A DNA stretch of 64,000 nucleotides from Linepithema humile (Eukaryota > Arthropoda > Insecta > Hymenoptera > Formicidae), in NCBI RefSeq assembly GCF_040581485.1, contig NC_090135.1, positions 5,635,001 to 5,699,000 on the forward strand, given 5' to 3'. Shown here piece after piece: positions 43,357-58,300 of this stretch. Position numbers and translations under genes: made by a program. How positions within the stretch are numbered: the stretch's first letter is position 1; each line of letters opens with the position of its first letter. The notes under the pieces were generated by a model. It was not told the origin of the DNA and did no database searches. It was given only the letters and a program-made list of their open reading frames with translations.

Positions 43357-45431
43357 ATGGATAAAAATTTGAAATTATTCTCTGCGAGATACAGAGCTTC
43401 CAAATATAGAAATACTTTAAAATTGAAAAGACACATTAAACAAATTAGTATTAATAGGCAAAACAAAAAATTGAGGAGCGGCGTGGAATCAAAAATAAAA
43501 GAGCATTGTGGCAATTCCAATGATTTAAGAAAAGAACCTGTATTTGACACCCAAGAATCTATTTCAGTTTCTGAAAATAAAATTAATAATCAAGACACTA
43601 ATAGTGATGATTCTAGTGAGTGTAACAACGATGAGATATATGAAGAAAACGAAGATAATGATGTTAATGATCCTGAGACTCACGTAGAAACTGAACCCAC
43701 TGATGCAGACAAAGAAAAAAAATTAAGAGCATGGGCTTTAGAATGTCAAGTTCCGCAATCAACTTTAGATAAGTTGTTAAATATTTTTCGGACTAGGTTA
43801 ATGCCTTCATTGCCAAAATCCGCAAAAACCTTTTTGCAGACAAATACTGCAACATACAAAATAATTACAATGACAGATTCTGACGGCACTGAGGGACAAT
43901 TTACTTACTTTGGTATTAAACAAGGCCTACAGTCTTGTGTAAATAACGATATACATAACAGCAATACTTTAAATTTAATTATTAATATCGATGGCATAAA
44001 ACTATTTAAATCTAGTGCAAAAGTTGTATGACCTATACTCGTAAAAGTTTACTTTGAACCTGACGTTTATTCTCCATTTGTCACAGCATTATACTCAGGA
44101 AATCATAAACCGAAGGATGTAGAAGAATTTTTATGTCAATTTATTTTAGAAATTAACGATCTTAAGCATAGTGGCATAGATATTAACGGTAAACAATATG
44201 AAGTAAAAATCAAATGTTTTGTATGTGATACACCGGCTCGATCATTCTTGAAAGGTATAAAAGGACACAATGCTAAATATGGCTGTGAACGGTGTACAAT
44301 TGAAGGAATAAAAATTAATAATACAATGACATATACATAACCAAAGATAATTGTGAAAAACGAACTGACGAAACTTTCAGAAATTTCAACGATATCGAAC
44401 ATCACACAATTGTTTCTCCGCTTGTATTAATACAGCCATCATTGAATATGATAGATCAATTTATTCTCGACTCAATGCATCTTTGTTTTTTAGGAGTCAT
44501 GAAAAAAATATTGGATGCGTTGATGTCTAATGATTTAAATGTTAAATTAAGTCAAGAGCAGAGAAGCGAATTATGCAAGAAAATGGAAATTATAAAACAC
44601 CAGCAGCCAATCGAGTTTGACCGAAAAATTAGACCTGTATCGTGCCATTTAAATTATAAAGTAACTGATTATAGATTTATTTTATTATTCGGCGGGCCAA
44701 TTCTATTTAAAGATATTCTTGATAAAAATATGTACAAGCATTTTCTTCTTTTACATGTAGCATGTCGAATGTTATGTTCAAAAAATGCTTTAAACTATGT
44801 CGATTACGCCAGAGATCTGTTGCAAAAGTTCATTTTAATATCAAAAGAACTGTATGGTCCAGAATTTGTGGTAATGAACGTACACAGCCTTCAACATATA
44901 CCAGACGACGTACAGAATATGCAATGTAACTTAAATTACATAACTGCGTTTCCGTTTGAAATTTTTTTAGGAAAAATAAAAAACACATTACGTTCACCAC
45001 ACAATGTTGCTCCTCAATTAGCTCGAAGAATGCACGAAAAAAAATTATGTCTTAATGAAAAACCGTCTCTCCCTTCAATAGAAATTCTACAACAGACTAA
45101 TGGAGAAATAAAAAAATTAAAATATAAACAAATAACCATTACAACAAAATCACCCGACAATACTGTTATTTTAAACAATAAAAATATTTGTCGTATAAAA
45201 AAAATATATGTCACAGATGGTATTTTTAAAGCAAACGTCGACATTATGAAAGTAAAGGATTTCGTGTACACATATCCGTGTAATTCTGCAAATGTAGATA
45301 TTTATGAATTAAATCCTAAACCAGCATCAACAGACAAATCAATTTTAATTAATACAATTTCAACAAAATTAATGATTTTAAAACCAAATAAAGAAAATAC
45401 AAAAGTCTTTGCTTTGGAACTTTTGCATTAA
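43357..45431 (+). pseudogene. CACTA/EnSpm transposase (broken), copy 2
   Basis: It is the same protein frames as in copy 1: 224 codons from 43,357 to the TGA at 44,029, continuation to a stop near 44,338, then the shifted frame to 45,431. All lesions are shared with copy 1, so they were present before the copies separated. Conserved stretches include NIDGIKLFKSS, CDTPARSFLKG and DSMHLCFLGVMK. Confidence 0.85.
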
Positions 45432-45956
45432 TATAAAAGCGAATATTTAAGTTTACAATTGGCTTAGTGTGATGTGGTGCGGTGATAAGTGCAGTGTGCA
45501 AAACATGAAAATATGGATTCAAATAGAAAGGTTTATAACAATGTAGTGTGGTTGGCAGTGATAGTCGTGTAGAAGCTTGCAATTTCCAAACTTTTGCACT
45601 CTAAGCCACTACACAAAGCAAATGCTTTGTGTATACCGCAGGCTAACGTCTGCAGAATTCGAACTGAAGAAAATAGTGTCTATCTAATGTCAAAATAGAC
45701 GGTGTCAATATTCATGTGTGAATGTCGACAATGTTGTCATAGAAACGCTACCAAGGCTCGAGAAACAAAAAACGTTGCAGAAAACACGAGCACGAACAAG
45801 ATGGCAGGACTACTGAACGAAAAGTATTTACAAGATTGAACATCGCTATTGATAAAAATCGAATTTTCACAGTAAGTGATATTGTAACATAGCCAGTGAC
45901 ATAATTTTTCTACAGGTTGCTGGGTATATTTAAATTTGTTTATCTTATATTTATAG

Positions 45957-48032
45957 ATGTCTGACACTAGTGATAGTGACGACGAAAGTCGTCCATACGT
46001 GATCGTCCAATTCGTGACAAGAGGAAGAAAAGGGTCCATAAAACAACTGGACATTGTGCCAAGAAATTGGCTCGACTGGAACGCGAAGACAAAAAAAATA
46101 AAATGTAAATTTCTTCCGCCACCATACACTGAGAGAGATTCCGAACTGTTACATAACATTGTAAAGAATTTAGACACTGCACCAACATCATGGCCGGAGT
46201 ACACCGTGGAAATTAAAGCACATGGAAGTATGAATTTATGTAATTTTACTATTAATTATATAAGAAGTTAATACTGTAAAATATTACCAAATTTTTATTA
46301 TTGTTATTATTGTAATAAACTTATTACAGAAACGTATGCCGATGCTCTGCTTAGATTACAATTATTAAATGACAAGGAATTTGCTTTTACAAGTAATTCA
46401 AATGAAGATCAAAATGAAAAATCAAAGAAAGTAGAAAATTCAATTCGCAAAAAAAAACTTTTAAAAAATGAAGAACAGATAAACGAACTATTCAATTCTG
46501 TCACGACAGTGGAAGAATTTCTTCACGAGGATCGTCTTCCAAACGAATGTATTTGTAAAATGTGTATTTAAAGCATAATTAATAGGATGAGATGTATTAA
46601 TAATCTATTTTTATATTCAATAATAATTTATAATTATTAATTATTTTTAACATTTTCAGCTTTTAAAATATTAAAAAAGACTGGCGAAAAATCATATGCA
46701 GAAAAAATTGGTTCTTCCAAATTATCTAGCTCATCTAAATGTACTTTGTGATTGTCTAAGTTTAATAATTAATGTATCTATTTAAATTTTTACCGCATAT
46801 AATTACATTTTCTTATTTTTTTAGGCGAAAATTTATCAAAAAGACTTGAGAAAAAGAATAAATGCACGGACGAATCTGCAATATGTGATACCTTATTCGA
46901 AGGTAACTTTATTTGAATGCATATGTATCATATAATTCAATTATGTATGTTACTTTTTTATTATTGCCACTACATTTACATCAATTGCTCTACATAACTA
47001 TATATTATTATATTTTTATACATTACAATCCACAACGCCTGCAACATAATTAAAAATTTTTTATAATTTTATACAACATAATTTAACATTCATTTTGGTA
47101 TAAAAATCATTTGATGTTGATGAATATAGTAATTCTTCCTGCTCAGTCTATTTGTTTAAGAATAATATTTTAAAATTGATTATATTGCATAATTAGTTAA
47201 ATAATATATTTAATTTTCTTTACTATACGTATTATTTTAATTGTTGTAATATACAGATGAGAAATCTAATGAAGTTTGTAAAAAATGCTAGTAATTCTCA
47301 AATTAATTCACTTGAACAAACATCATTTTTCTGTGTTTACATTCGTAATTAAATACTTTGCATCATTTATTATAATTTTACACATTATTATTTTTATAAT
47401 TATTTTCCAGATGAGTGTATGTCACAGCAAACCAACGACAAAAATTACACTGCAATGAAAAATGATTCTTATGAAGAATCTAGTAAAGATAAACATGACA
47501 AAGGTAATTTATAAAATTTCTTATTTATATTCGTTTACATTCAGATTAGATTTGTTCACAACATTAAATGTTGATATTCTTAATTATCTTGAATTACAGA
47601 AGTAAATGGCAAATGAGAAATCGTATAATTATAAATAATAAAATACGTTTCAATGATTTCATAATGATGAAATGTTTCTTTATAGAATACATTATTTACG
47701 AATTCTTTAATTTTATGGTGTATTTTTTTCAGATGAAAAATTCTATGACTTGGACTTGTTTTCAAATAATTTAGGTATGGTATTTTTAGATAAACTTATA
47801 CTATATATTTCTTGACTAATTTTTACTAGAAGTTTGTATATTTTTCAGATCAACAGTGCCAGGAGGAAAATGTCTTACTGTTTGAAAATGAAATACCCGT
47901 CATATCAACTATTCCGAATATTTTAACAAACCAGCTAAACGAGGGTTCCGCTGATGTTATACAACAGTTGAAATCTGCGATTGAAATAAATGATACAAGT
48001 TAGTTGAAATTATAAACGCAATCGAAATTTTC

Positions 48033-48078
<46 letters not shown>

Positions 48079-48820
48079 TTTATGTATATATGTTTCGAAA
48101 TTTTTTAAAATAAATTTTTATTTACAAAAAATAAATTTGCTACTTTCAAAAGTAGAAAATATCGCATTTGATATAAAAAAAATAAAAAGTGTTCTGATTA
48201 ATCAAACGGCTGCTTGTAATTTAACACAAAATTAAAAATGGAAAATTTTTGTTCTGAATTTGTAAGTGCTTCTGGTATAAGTATAATAAATCTGGTATAA
48301 GTATAATTAAAATGTGTGTAGTATGTGTGCGTGTGTGTGTGTATGTAAAATATAATAACAGTTCTTTGATAGTGTTTTGCATAGTCTAACAATTTCTATG
48401 TTTATATTTTCAGTGTGCTTATTTACGTCAGTACATCGATGTAGATCAAACATTATCGAAAAACATTAGCAACAAATTAAAAATAATTATGTCAAGAGAG
48501 ATTGCATTAAAATACACGGCAATTAAAGAGATAAACGGGAAAAAAGTTTTCAAAAGAACTCGTCTGTATCAGTATATTGAAGGTAAAATAACTATATTAT
48601 TTAATTATTATCAGTAAGTAACTGAACTCATACCGTGTATGTGCATAATTTATTATTTCTATTTACAATTATTTCAGACATATATATCGGATTAAATATA
48701 AAGGGAGAATATATTAAAGAATCCCACATTTTGAAGACAATCAGCAATACTTTGTCGAATGCAAAAGACTGGGAGGGACACCGAAAGGATCGAATTAAAA
48801 ACCAAACTCTAAACGCCTAA
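45957..48820 (+). CDS. second gene of the CACTA element, copy 2
   Basis: This is the counterpart of the gene at 22,383-25,245, with the same exons shifted by 23,574 (23,575 beyond the one-base difference near 48,129, which lies in an intron). Exon 1 is 45,957-46,227 and the last exon ends at 48,820. No coding difference from copy 1 was seen. The protein begins MSDTSDSDDESRPYVIVQF and ends with the DUF4806-like AKDWEGHRKDRIK segment. Both copies could in principle be expressed. Confidence 0.6.
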
Positions 48821-49507
48821 TAACTGTCTTTTCAAGTTGTTAATTTTTAAAATTATTCTTAAATTATTTCTTAATTGTATTTCTCATTTTATCATCCATA
48901 TAGAATAAAAAGTTCACACAATAGTTGAAACAATTTTGTTCAATGTTTTAACATATTAATACTTTCATATAACTTCCATATTTAAATGTCCAGATTAACA
49001 GTGCTTAAAAAATTTATGTTAATATAATTTTGGATATAAAACATTGAGTTTCTATTGAATATCATTTTCTGTGAACATTTAGATCTTTTCCGAACATTGC
49101 AACGTCAAATTCTATACGGACATGTGTATGTAAAAATATTAAGAGAGAATTATCGAAAATTAAATATTTTATATTTTGTTATATATATTTTTAATGAAAA
49201 ATATTAAATTTTATTTTTAACGTCTGGATGTCGATTATAAAAATAAGAACTGCGTGAGAACTAGCTATCGCCACATCATGGCTAGATAGTACAACATCAG
49301 AACTACCGTGCGCCACACCACGGCTAGATAGCACTACACTAGAGCTAGCTAACGCCTGACTAGTCGATTAAATCGGGTATTAAACTGGAAGAATGTGATG
49401 ATTTTATGTCTGGCGCTAGTCTGCATGCCATACTAGCTCCTTATCAGGCAGTGGGACAAGTAAGTTAGCGCCAGCCTAGCACCATGGTGATTTTTCTACC
49501 AGGGATA

Positions 49508-51200
49508 AGCGTTGTATCTATTATAATATATTGATATCATATTTTAAGCAATTTTTTACTATTGGCAATTGCCGATATGCCGAACTTACAATTTCTTTAG
49601 TTAATCTTCATTTCTTTGTAATGAAAGCACATCTAGGTTTCGCCTAGAAAATATTGCAGTTTTTCCGAAAACGATTTTTTTACGATTAATTTATAAAGGA
49701 GCAGCCATGTAATAGAAATTTTTAATAGATATGATAGAAATTATTACAAATTTATGATACGAAAATTTGTTTTGTGCATTTTTAATTTTTTTTTTTTATA
49801 TATAATTTTATTGCTTCCACAAAACGTAAAAACTATCAATGTAAAACATTAATATTATTTAGATAAAACTCAATTATTTATTTTCAGTTTAGTAAATCTC
49901 TCATATTGCATTGCTGTATATTGTACAAATTTGTATCATTACATTTGTAATCTTAAATGTCTAACTGCATAATAACTAAATACATTTTTACACGCAAAAT
50001 TAATTTTCTATTTATTTATAAGTATTTTATTTTAATAATTTTGTTTATCAGTAGCTAAAAACTTTACAATTTCGGTTTCTATACGCACACTTAACTGACA
50101 ATGAATTTTAATTTCTGTGCTCTTCTAGCGTCGAGTAAAGTGTTTTCCTGTTGGGTGACCTCTTAGCAACTGTTTGCGTGACATAACATATATATTATAT
50201 CAGTTACGAATATGCTTCTTAGTCTTCAGAGTCTTCTCGGAGGTAACAGTGAATCGTAGTTTAATTTATATACCGTTGGCATTCACGATTTGTTTGTAAG
50301 GTGATGTTAACTGTATAATTATTACAAAATTGTAAATTTTCACATAGCATTGCATTTTAATTGACGATTTTAATATTATATGTAGGTAAGTGACGGTATA
50401 TAATATTTCTATTTCAAAATATAGAAAAATTTATAGAACACGATAAATACAACTTTATTTTCTCAAATCTCTCACTGAATAAGTAACTGTGTCACTTATT
50501 TCTTTTTAATTTTACATTTTTTATCTTGTACAGTATGAGTCTCTTTATGTGTAATGATTAATCACTATTTCTGCGAAGTGATAATTAATCTTGTGTGCGC
50601 AGCTTGCTTGCTTGCGTGTATTTGAGAGATAGATATCATAATTAATTAGAAACATAATAATTTAATATTTTAATGTTTCTCGACTTATTAACACTTTCAG
50701 TTATAATTTCGTCTTTGTTTTTTTTTGTATTTCAATAGGCATTTTTAAATATTTAATATGTCTTTGATAACACTCTTTGAACTTATTCATATACAATATT
50801 ACTATCTTTTTAAACACTATCAGACATATTTTATGAATTTTATTTTTTTCACTTTATGTTTTTTTCACTTAATGCGTTACACTGAAAGAAAAGAACAATA
50901 GCAGTAACCACAATCAATGGTGTTTTCTGGCGTCAAATATTATTCTAAATGTTCTATAATATCTATATAATTGACTATAAGTTTGGCAATACTGTACATA
51001 TAAAATTATTATTGCTAACATTAGGCTAACAATTCCTATAAAATTAAAAATCAAAATTACAATCATAGTACCATAGTCCAAGCTATTAAAGTCGAAAATA
51101 TCACACACTTTTCTTTCAGTGTTTCATGATTTTTTTCTATATCTTTTTTGTGAAAATATTGTGTAAATATTTATAATGTGTAAATTATTATGTGTCTTTT
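49508..51200. other. A+T-rich spacer, no assigned gene
   Basis: Nothing is firmly recognised. At 50,914-51,108 the minus strand has a 64-codon frame with one strongly hydrophobic segment (MIVILIFNFIGIVSLMLAII). It lies downstream of the Gypsy pol fragment, where an envelope-like gene would be expected in some Gypsy groups, but there is no other support. 50,100-50,680 is slightly richer in GC and might contain an LTR remnant. Confidence 0.3.
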
Positions 51201-51204
51201 TCTG

Positions 51205-52196
51205 TTATGTATATTTACTAATCTGTATTAGCGTTTTGTCGCGCTTTGTTTCTCTCGCAATTTCTACCGCATTTAGAGTTTCGATGCTTTCTTGCACATA
51301 ATTTATCGCAGTGAACTCATCTTCGAACACTGGTATTACATCGTTTATCGGAAGTCTCGAAAATGCGTCACAATTACCGTTTTGCTTTGATTGAATATAT
51401 TCTACTTTATATGAGAATCTTGATAAAAAATAAGCCCATCTCTGCAATCTGCTTGCTATCGTTAATGGAATTTTCTGTTTCTGGCCAAAAATGAATATCA
51501 AAGGTTTATGATCAGTTTTTAAAATAATATTTTTTCCGTATACATAATTGTAGAACTTTTTAAAAATACAATTGCACTTGCTTCCTTATCAATTGGTGCA
51601 CGATGCAGCTCCTTTTCCGGAATGATTTTAGACGCGTAAGCTATTGGTTTTTCGCTACCGTCTGCGTATTGATGTGACAAAATCGCTGATAATCCGTACG
51701 CTGAAGCATCGCATGCTAAGATAATTTTCTCTTTCAAATCATAATGCGCCAACACTTTTGGAGATGTTAATTCAGTTTTTGTCCATTCGAATGCTTTATC
51801 GCAACTTTTCGTCCATACGAATTTATTTCCCTTTGCGCACTCATATAGAGGTTTTAGCATTTTTGCTCTATTGGGGAGAAATCTTGCATAATACGTAATT
51901 AATCTTATAAAAGATTGTAATTGTTTAAGATTTCTTGGCTTCGGTGCCTTAATCATCGCTCTTACTTTAGTCATTGATTTATGCAAGCCCTTTTTATCAA
52001 TCACGAATCCGAGAATATCTAGTCTTTCCTTAAAGAATTTGCATTTCTTTATATTTACTTTAAGACCACAATTTTCGAGACGGTTAAATACTTCTTTTAA
52101 CGTTTGAAAGTGCTCTTTATCGGTTGCTCCGGTGCAAAATATATTATCTAAATATGGAAATATACGCGCTCCATCAAAGCAGCTAATTATTGAAAA
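51205..52196 (-). pseudogene. Gypsy/Ty3 pol fragment: RT end and RNase H
   Basis: On the minus strand from 52,196 the sequence encodes the end of the RT: FPYLDNIF (the YxDD box, with its second aspartate changed to asparagine), HFQTLKEVFNRLENCGLKV, KKCKFF and the LGFVIDKKGL segment. The connection sequence follows (PKPRNLKQLQSFIRLITYYARFLPN), then the Ty3-type RNase H (ACDASAYGLSAILSHQ, PIAYASKII, KEASAI). A frameshift near 51,510 leads to RLQRWAYFLSRFSYKVEYIQSKQN and DAFSRLP. Protease, most of the RT, integrase and both LTRs are missing. It lies directly upstream of, and opposite to, the aminopeptidase-like gene. Confidence 0.88.
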
Positions 52197-52368
52197 AGAG
52201 TAAACTTTACGGAATTTTATATTTCAATTCATTGTCAAGTCAAGAGGGTAGAGTCGGAGTGAATATACATATAAATTAAGAACTGTGTGTTGCAAATGTA
52301 CAATGTGTTTTATTGTCAACAAATATTTTTTTCAGAATTTTTGTTTTGTTTTATAAAGAAAACTAAAT

Positions 52369-55300
52369 ATGATATTCCGAAAACTTTTAACAAATGTCGA
52401 AATAATGTTAATCGCTACAATAGCACTTTGCATTGCTATCAATACCGAAAATGACACTACAGTTGGTTATCATTTACCGGATTACATAATACCATTGCAT
52501 TACGATGCCAATATAAGATTTAACTACGAAACAAATGATATTATTGGTGAATGTAATATAACTATAAACATTAATCATCAAACAGAAAATATAACTCTGT
52601 ATCCAGTGACTTTCGCTATAATAAAAATAGTTTTGTATGACAACCTTCTTAGTCAAAAAGTTTACGTTCCAAAGTATTCGTTTAATGAATTAAACATGTT
52701 TATGATCGATTTTACCAAGACGCCAAAACTGCACAAATTTTTACCACCCGGAAGATACATTTTAATGATAGCATATATGAGTCACCTAAATAATAATGAA
52801 GAATACTTTATACAATCTTTATTCTCCGATAAAACACTGGACAACATGTAAGTTAAAAAAGTATTTGAAGCAAAATTATAGTATAAAGAATATTTACTAA
52901 TGTTCTTTTCAAAATATATTTACCTATTAAGTACATGACATAAGTCATTAACCAAAAGACATTCCGAGAATTGCTTATTACATAAAATAGTCACAATAGT
53001 GCTGAAATATAATCAATATTTTCAAAATTGTCGATTTTTTGATGTAGATATAAGTGTTATACGTTCTCTCTCATAAAATTCTGTACAATGTTATAAACTA
53101 TCATTCAATTTTTTAAATACCCAATACTTCTATCCTTAGTCGATCCTTGAGTATAATTTTATTTAAAATTTTATATTTACCATATTATTAAAATATAATA
53201 GGTTAATAAAGACAGGCGTTGATATAATGACCGCTCGACAACTATTCCCATGTTGGGACGATATTGCACTTAATTCGACCTTTAAACTTTCCATCAAGCA
53301 TCATAAAAAATATTCAGTTTTATCAAATATGCCTGTACAAACGACAAAAAATGATGACATACGTGACATGATGTGGACACATTTTGAAAAATCACCTTCA
53401 ATGTTCATTCAACATATAAAAGTTGTGATAACCACATTCACTAATATTTCTACTTCGGTTGCAAACGTCACATTTTGGGGTAGAAAAAACGTGACATACT
53501 ATTTACAATTAGCGGAATCCATTGCGCAACAAGTCCTATACTTTTTGAAACGTGAAAATACTATAAACAAATTACCAAAAATAGACTATGTTGTACTTTG
53601 GGATACTCAACACGATACTCAACACATTGTGACATCGGGACTAATTTTACAAAGGTAATATTCAAAACTAAAATAAATTAATCAAAAGTAATTATTAAAT
53701 AAAAAATGTAAAATTATCGAATAATGTAATTTTAAAACTGAAAGATATACATATTTTTATGTCACAATGTATAAATTAGGAAATAGTTGAAACCTATAGA
53801 TTTTTACTTGCGTCGTATTAAAAAGATATCATTATCTTCAGTTTAGATCAAAATTTGAAATAATTATTTATTATGTCAAATCAGACATTAACTTTGCTTC
53901 AGTTTTAAAAGCATGCAAAATAACTGTGCGATTTAAGTTGCACAAATAAATCGACTGTTATAAAATCATTTATTATATCAGTCATTTCATCGGAACTCAT
54001 CAGAGTTCTTGTTTTTCAAATTTTAATGTCTTTTCTATTTGTGAAAATATTTGTGCAAAATTTTTCTTTTCTAACGTTTTGACATAAAGTCTGTATGTGA
54101 CTGTATAAGTAAACAGTTAATACTTCGTCGCTTCTTAAGTGAAATATATTACATTGTTAATAAAAATTACATAACGGCCCAAAATTTTTAAAAGTCACTA
54201 TTTCTAGTTATTACGATATTCAGCTCAAAAAATCTTAAATACTTTTTTGCAAAAAACAGTTATAAAAAAAATTTATTCGTGGCTTTGTAATAATTTGTTA
54301 TATTTACAATACAAAGACTCATTATATTAACGACTTATATTATTAAATTGTTTAATTACAACAAACATTATCGACAAATTTTTCATATTTGAAAACATTT
54401 TCAGAGAAACCGATATTATTTATGATGAAGACTCAGATCCCATAGGACATAAATTGAAAGTGGCATGTCTTATAACACATCAAATAATATCTCTTTGGTA
54501 CGATGATGTGTTGCTGTGGTCAAAAACAGGTTTTGTTACATTGCTTGCAACATATATCTTCCATCAGGTTGCTATAAATTCTTATTATTGATATGCTACA
54601 TTTAGTAAATATTTATATTTGCGCAATTAGATCCAATTGTCTTAGCTTTGACTTAAGCCATCAAAGCCAATTGTTCTATGTAACAAGAAAAAAGTTTTAG
54701 TCGTCGCTCATTATTTATAAATAAGTTATTAACAAAACAAGTTTACCGAATAGAACGTAATTTTATGACATCATCTAAATTTAATAAAACAAACTCTTAT
54801 TATTAGCAGCTTTATTTATTTCAAGATAGTAGATTAAATGTATGGCGAAAGAGGAGCTTTGCCTCTCTCTTTCTGCATCCTTGTTCTGAGAAAATCTTAT
54901 CCTCTATCCAACTCCTATACCTTTCGGAGAAGAGTTGAGCGCGGAGCCTCTTCCCATTTTTTAACCTCGGACTTGTTTGTAATCATTATTCCTACTTTGT
55001 AAAACTATTCCACTATAAACGTGAATATTCTCATCTGCGCCATTTTTGCCCCATTCCCCCACTCCTTGCCCTCTTGCTTGCTAAGCTGCTTAGAAGACAT
55101 TGGAAGACATAACCTAATCATCATAAACTTCTCAGCTCAGCGACAAAGAGCGAGAGAGCAAGGAGTGGGGGAATGGGGCAAAAATGGCGCAGACGAGAAT
55201 ACCTGTATCTTTAGTGCTCTAGTAAAATAAGTGATGACGATCTGTAATTTGTGTGTATATTTAATTATATGTTACTTTTTGACACCGAGAGCACATAATT

Positions 55301-58300
55301 TCTCGTCATAGTGCATGCATTTGATACAAATAATTGATTAGACTTTCATCATTGTATGTCAAATAAAGAAATTCGTGTAACAACATTCAACGCTATGAAT
55401 TGTAACAGAAATACCATATTTTATATTACTTTTATAACACAAGTAAAAGGGAAACATTTGTTATATGACGACAATATTGTAAGGATTTGTTAGAGATTTG
55501 ATGAGGGCAATTAATTAAAGAAAAGATTTAAAAGAAAAAAAAACTTTATATAAATGTCGAAATAAACAAGTATAGTTCGTCAGCCGAACAGATCGAAATT
55601 ACAAAGAGTTTAACACAAGCTTTCTTTGTACCAGATTCCTACTCGAATCCCAATATCACTTTCCGCGCTAACACTGCGATAATTTCGATCTCTCTTCTCA
55701 ATCCATTTTACTCAGTGGCTAGAGATTCCTATTATCCTTTTCCAGCGCTTCTCCGAAAAATCTCCGAAAACTCTGTCTCTCCGTCTCATGCTTGCGGTAG
55801 TCATACGTCCTAAAGCCTGATCCGCAATATTAAGGCCTATTCTTAATCTTCGACTGCGCTGGCCAATCTTTCTGCCTCTTAAGCTGGTTCTACAATAAGT
55901 TGCAAATGCCCCGTCACCGGTCGCGAAGGATGGCAACTACTAATTGGAAAGCGCTATTTCTAGTTATTTTTAGTAAGACGGAGCATTCGCGACTGGCGAC
56001 GGAGTATTTGCAACTTATTGTAGAACCGGCCTTACAGTATAATAACGTTTCTTCAAAACTCCTGGGCAGGAAAAATTAGAGGAACATTTATTTAAAGTAC
56101 TAATTTTAATTGTTAATTACTTTTCGAATTGTTCGAAGCTTTTAAACATAGAGTTTTTAAACAACGACTAAAACTCATACACTCAATTTACCACGTTTAA
56201 ATAAATAAATCTGCCAAGAGTTATCCTATTCAATATACATGGTGTCAGAAAATTACATTGTATTTATTGATATTCTTTTGTTAACTATTTAATAAACAAT
56301 ATATTATATAATAAAACACAAAAGTTTATTTGCAATGCGATCCCTGGATAGCACAAGACATTCTATAAACGTTCTATTTATATTTTAAACATATTCCGAA
56401 AAGAAATATTTCTATTGAATGTTCTACGTACATTAATAGAACGTTCCAGTTATGGCTAATAAAGGACATTCCCAAAGATTGTTCTATGAATATTCTATGA
56501 ATATGCAGGTTTTAAATGTTCTCTATGATGTTCTCTATATATGTGGTACCTTCTCAGATCATTCACAGAACTCAATATACCGTACACAGTATCACTTATG
56601 AATGTTCGCTGGATATTCTTTGAATGTTAGCTGAATGTTCAGTGAATGTTCGTTAAATATCCACCGAATGTTCCTTGTATATTCACATATGTAAAATATG
56701 ATAAAATATAGTATATAATATAATTAATTATATATACGACAGCTTTATGTACAAGAGTTTTATAGAAGAGTTTTATAGAAATAGTGTACAAGTTTTTTCA
56801 AAGTTCTTTAGTCCCACTTGGTGCCATTTCCTGATATCATATTTTTTTGTAAGAAGTATATAGGATAGCTTTTTTTGAAAATTTTAATATATATGACAGG
56901 TTTTTTTGAAAAATTTAATATATACGACAATTTTTTTGAAAAGTAGAACAATACTGTTTTGTTTTAGTTGTGACAAGAACGTGTACTTGGCGCCTTTTTT
57001 TTACCTTTTTTTAAAAAAGGTAATTTTTTGATAGATATCATTTCTTTTTTTTAATAATATATATACGACAGTTTTTTTTTATTTAATATATACAACAATT
57101 TTCTTGAAAGATAAAACACTGTTTTGTTTTGATTGTAATAAAATTGACTGGAAATTATAAATATTGTTGGAACTAACTTAGTATACATAGAACAGAAATA
57201 TTAAACTTTGAGTTATTTAATTTTATTTATTTTAGACAAATCATACACTAAAGTCTCTAAACAATTGTCACATAAGGCATAGTGATAATTAGTATGATTG
57301 TATAAATTTTAATTTTATCATACTTTCTGTCAAAAAAGCACATGATTCGAGACTTTAGTGTATGATTTGTCCAAAATAAATAAAATTAAATATCAAATTT
57401 TAATATTTCTGTTCTATGTATACTAAATTAGTTCTAACAATATTTATCATTTCCAGTCAATTTCATTCTGTTCTGTCTGTCCACTAACCACAGAATACTG
57501 AGAGTGTTGTCAACATGTCTTGCTACACTTCTGCACTTTAAGATCGAAAAAAATTTTTTTCATAAATAATACTATTATTTTGATATACACTATCTTTATT
57601 CGTCTCCACAACACGTTATATATACATTTTACAACCGATATTAATTATATCAACGTTAATTAATTTTATCAAAGCTGCGAGCTGACAGGTCTGAGCGCCG
57701 CCATATTAGAAATCTGAGTTGAGTGCGTTCTGATTGGTTGCGTGCTGACGACGCTGACCAATAAGATATGCGTTACATTTTAGCGTTACATTTTACGCGA
57801 CATCCGAGAAAAATGATGATTTTTTAGATTTCTCGACTTTGGATGCATATATCTTGATTTATAAAGCACACAGAGCATATTTTTCTTATGTAATTTGGGT
57901 ATGCGCTTTCGATTGAGCCTATTACCAACTCAATCGGCCCAGCCGTTATTGAGATCCGATAATCTCGGCTCGTCTCAACTTTCGGGCTCGCGTAAAGATA
58001 CACGGTCGGTCTTGCGCTGCGCGTGAACTTGGCGCGAGACACTACCGTGTCTCTTGATTGTACAATTTTGTGCATGCGCATTTTTTGTTTTGTTTATATA
58101 TTAATTAAGACTAACCTAAGAAATTCATTACATCATTGAATTTAGTTCGTTGCCGCCCGCAGACGGGATACTTAAAAAAAATACATCATTAAAGAAAGCA
58201 TAAAAAAATAAGTTATCAATTACGATGAAACGCAAGCCTTCAAATACAATTTTCTACAGAAAAGTAGCACAAGGCACGCAAATGTGTTCGGAATTTGGAA

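Larger units (their letters stand above)
42997..49504 (+). mobile_element. CACTA/EnSpm (CMC) transposon, copy 2
   Basis: Its ends are CCCTGGTAGAAA and the inverted copy, with the perfect 3-bp duplication ATA (42,994-42,996 and 49,505-49,507). The length is 6,508 bp. By eye it differs from copy 1 only at three homopolymer sites: two bases fewer near 43,185, one more near 48,129 and one fewer near 48,845. The flanks are unrelated to those of copy 1, so it arrived by transposition rather than as part of a larger duplication. Confidence 0.92.

Noticed and set aside
19421..49507. The two CACTA copies interpreted as a segmental duplication
   Set aside because: Similarity ends exactly at the CCCTGG termini, and the flanks are unrelated.
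50914..51108. Minus-strand frame with one hydrophobic segment downstream of the Gypsy pol fragment, possibly an envelope-like tail
   Set aside because: A single membrane-like segment of 64 codons, with no integrase before it and no other envelope signature, is not enough.
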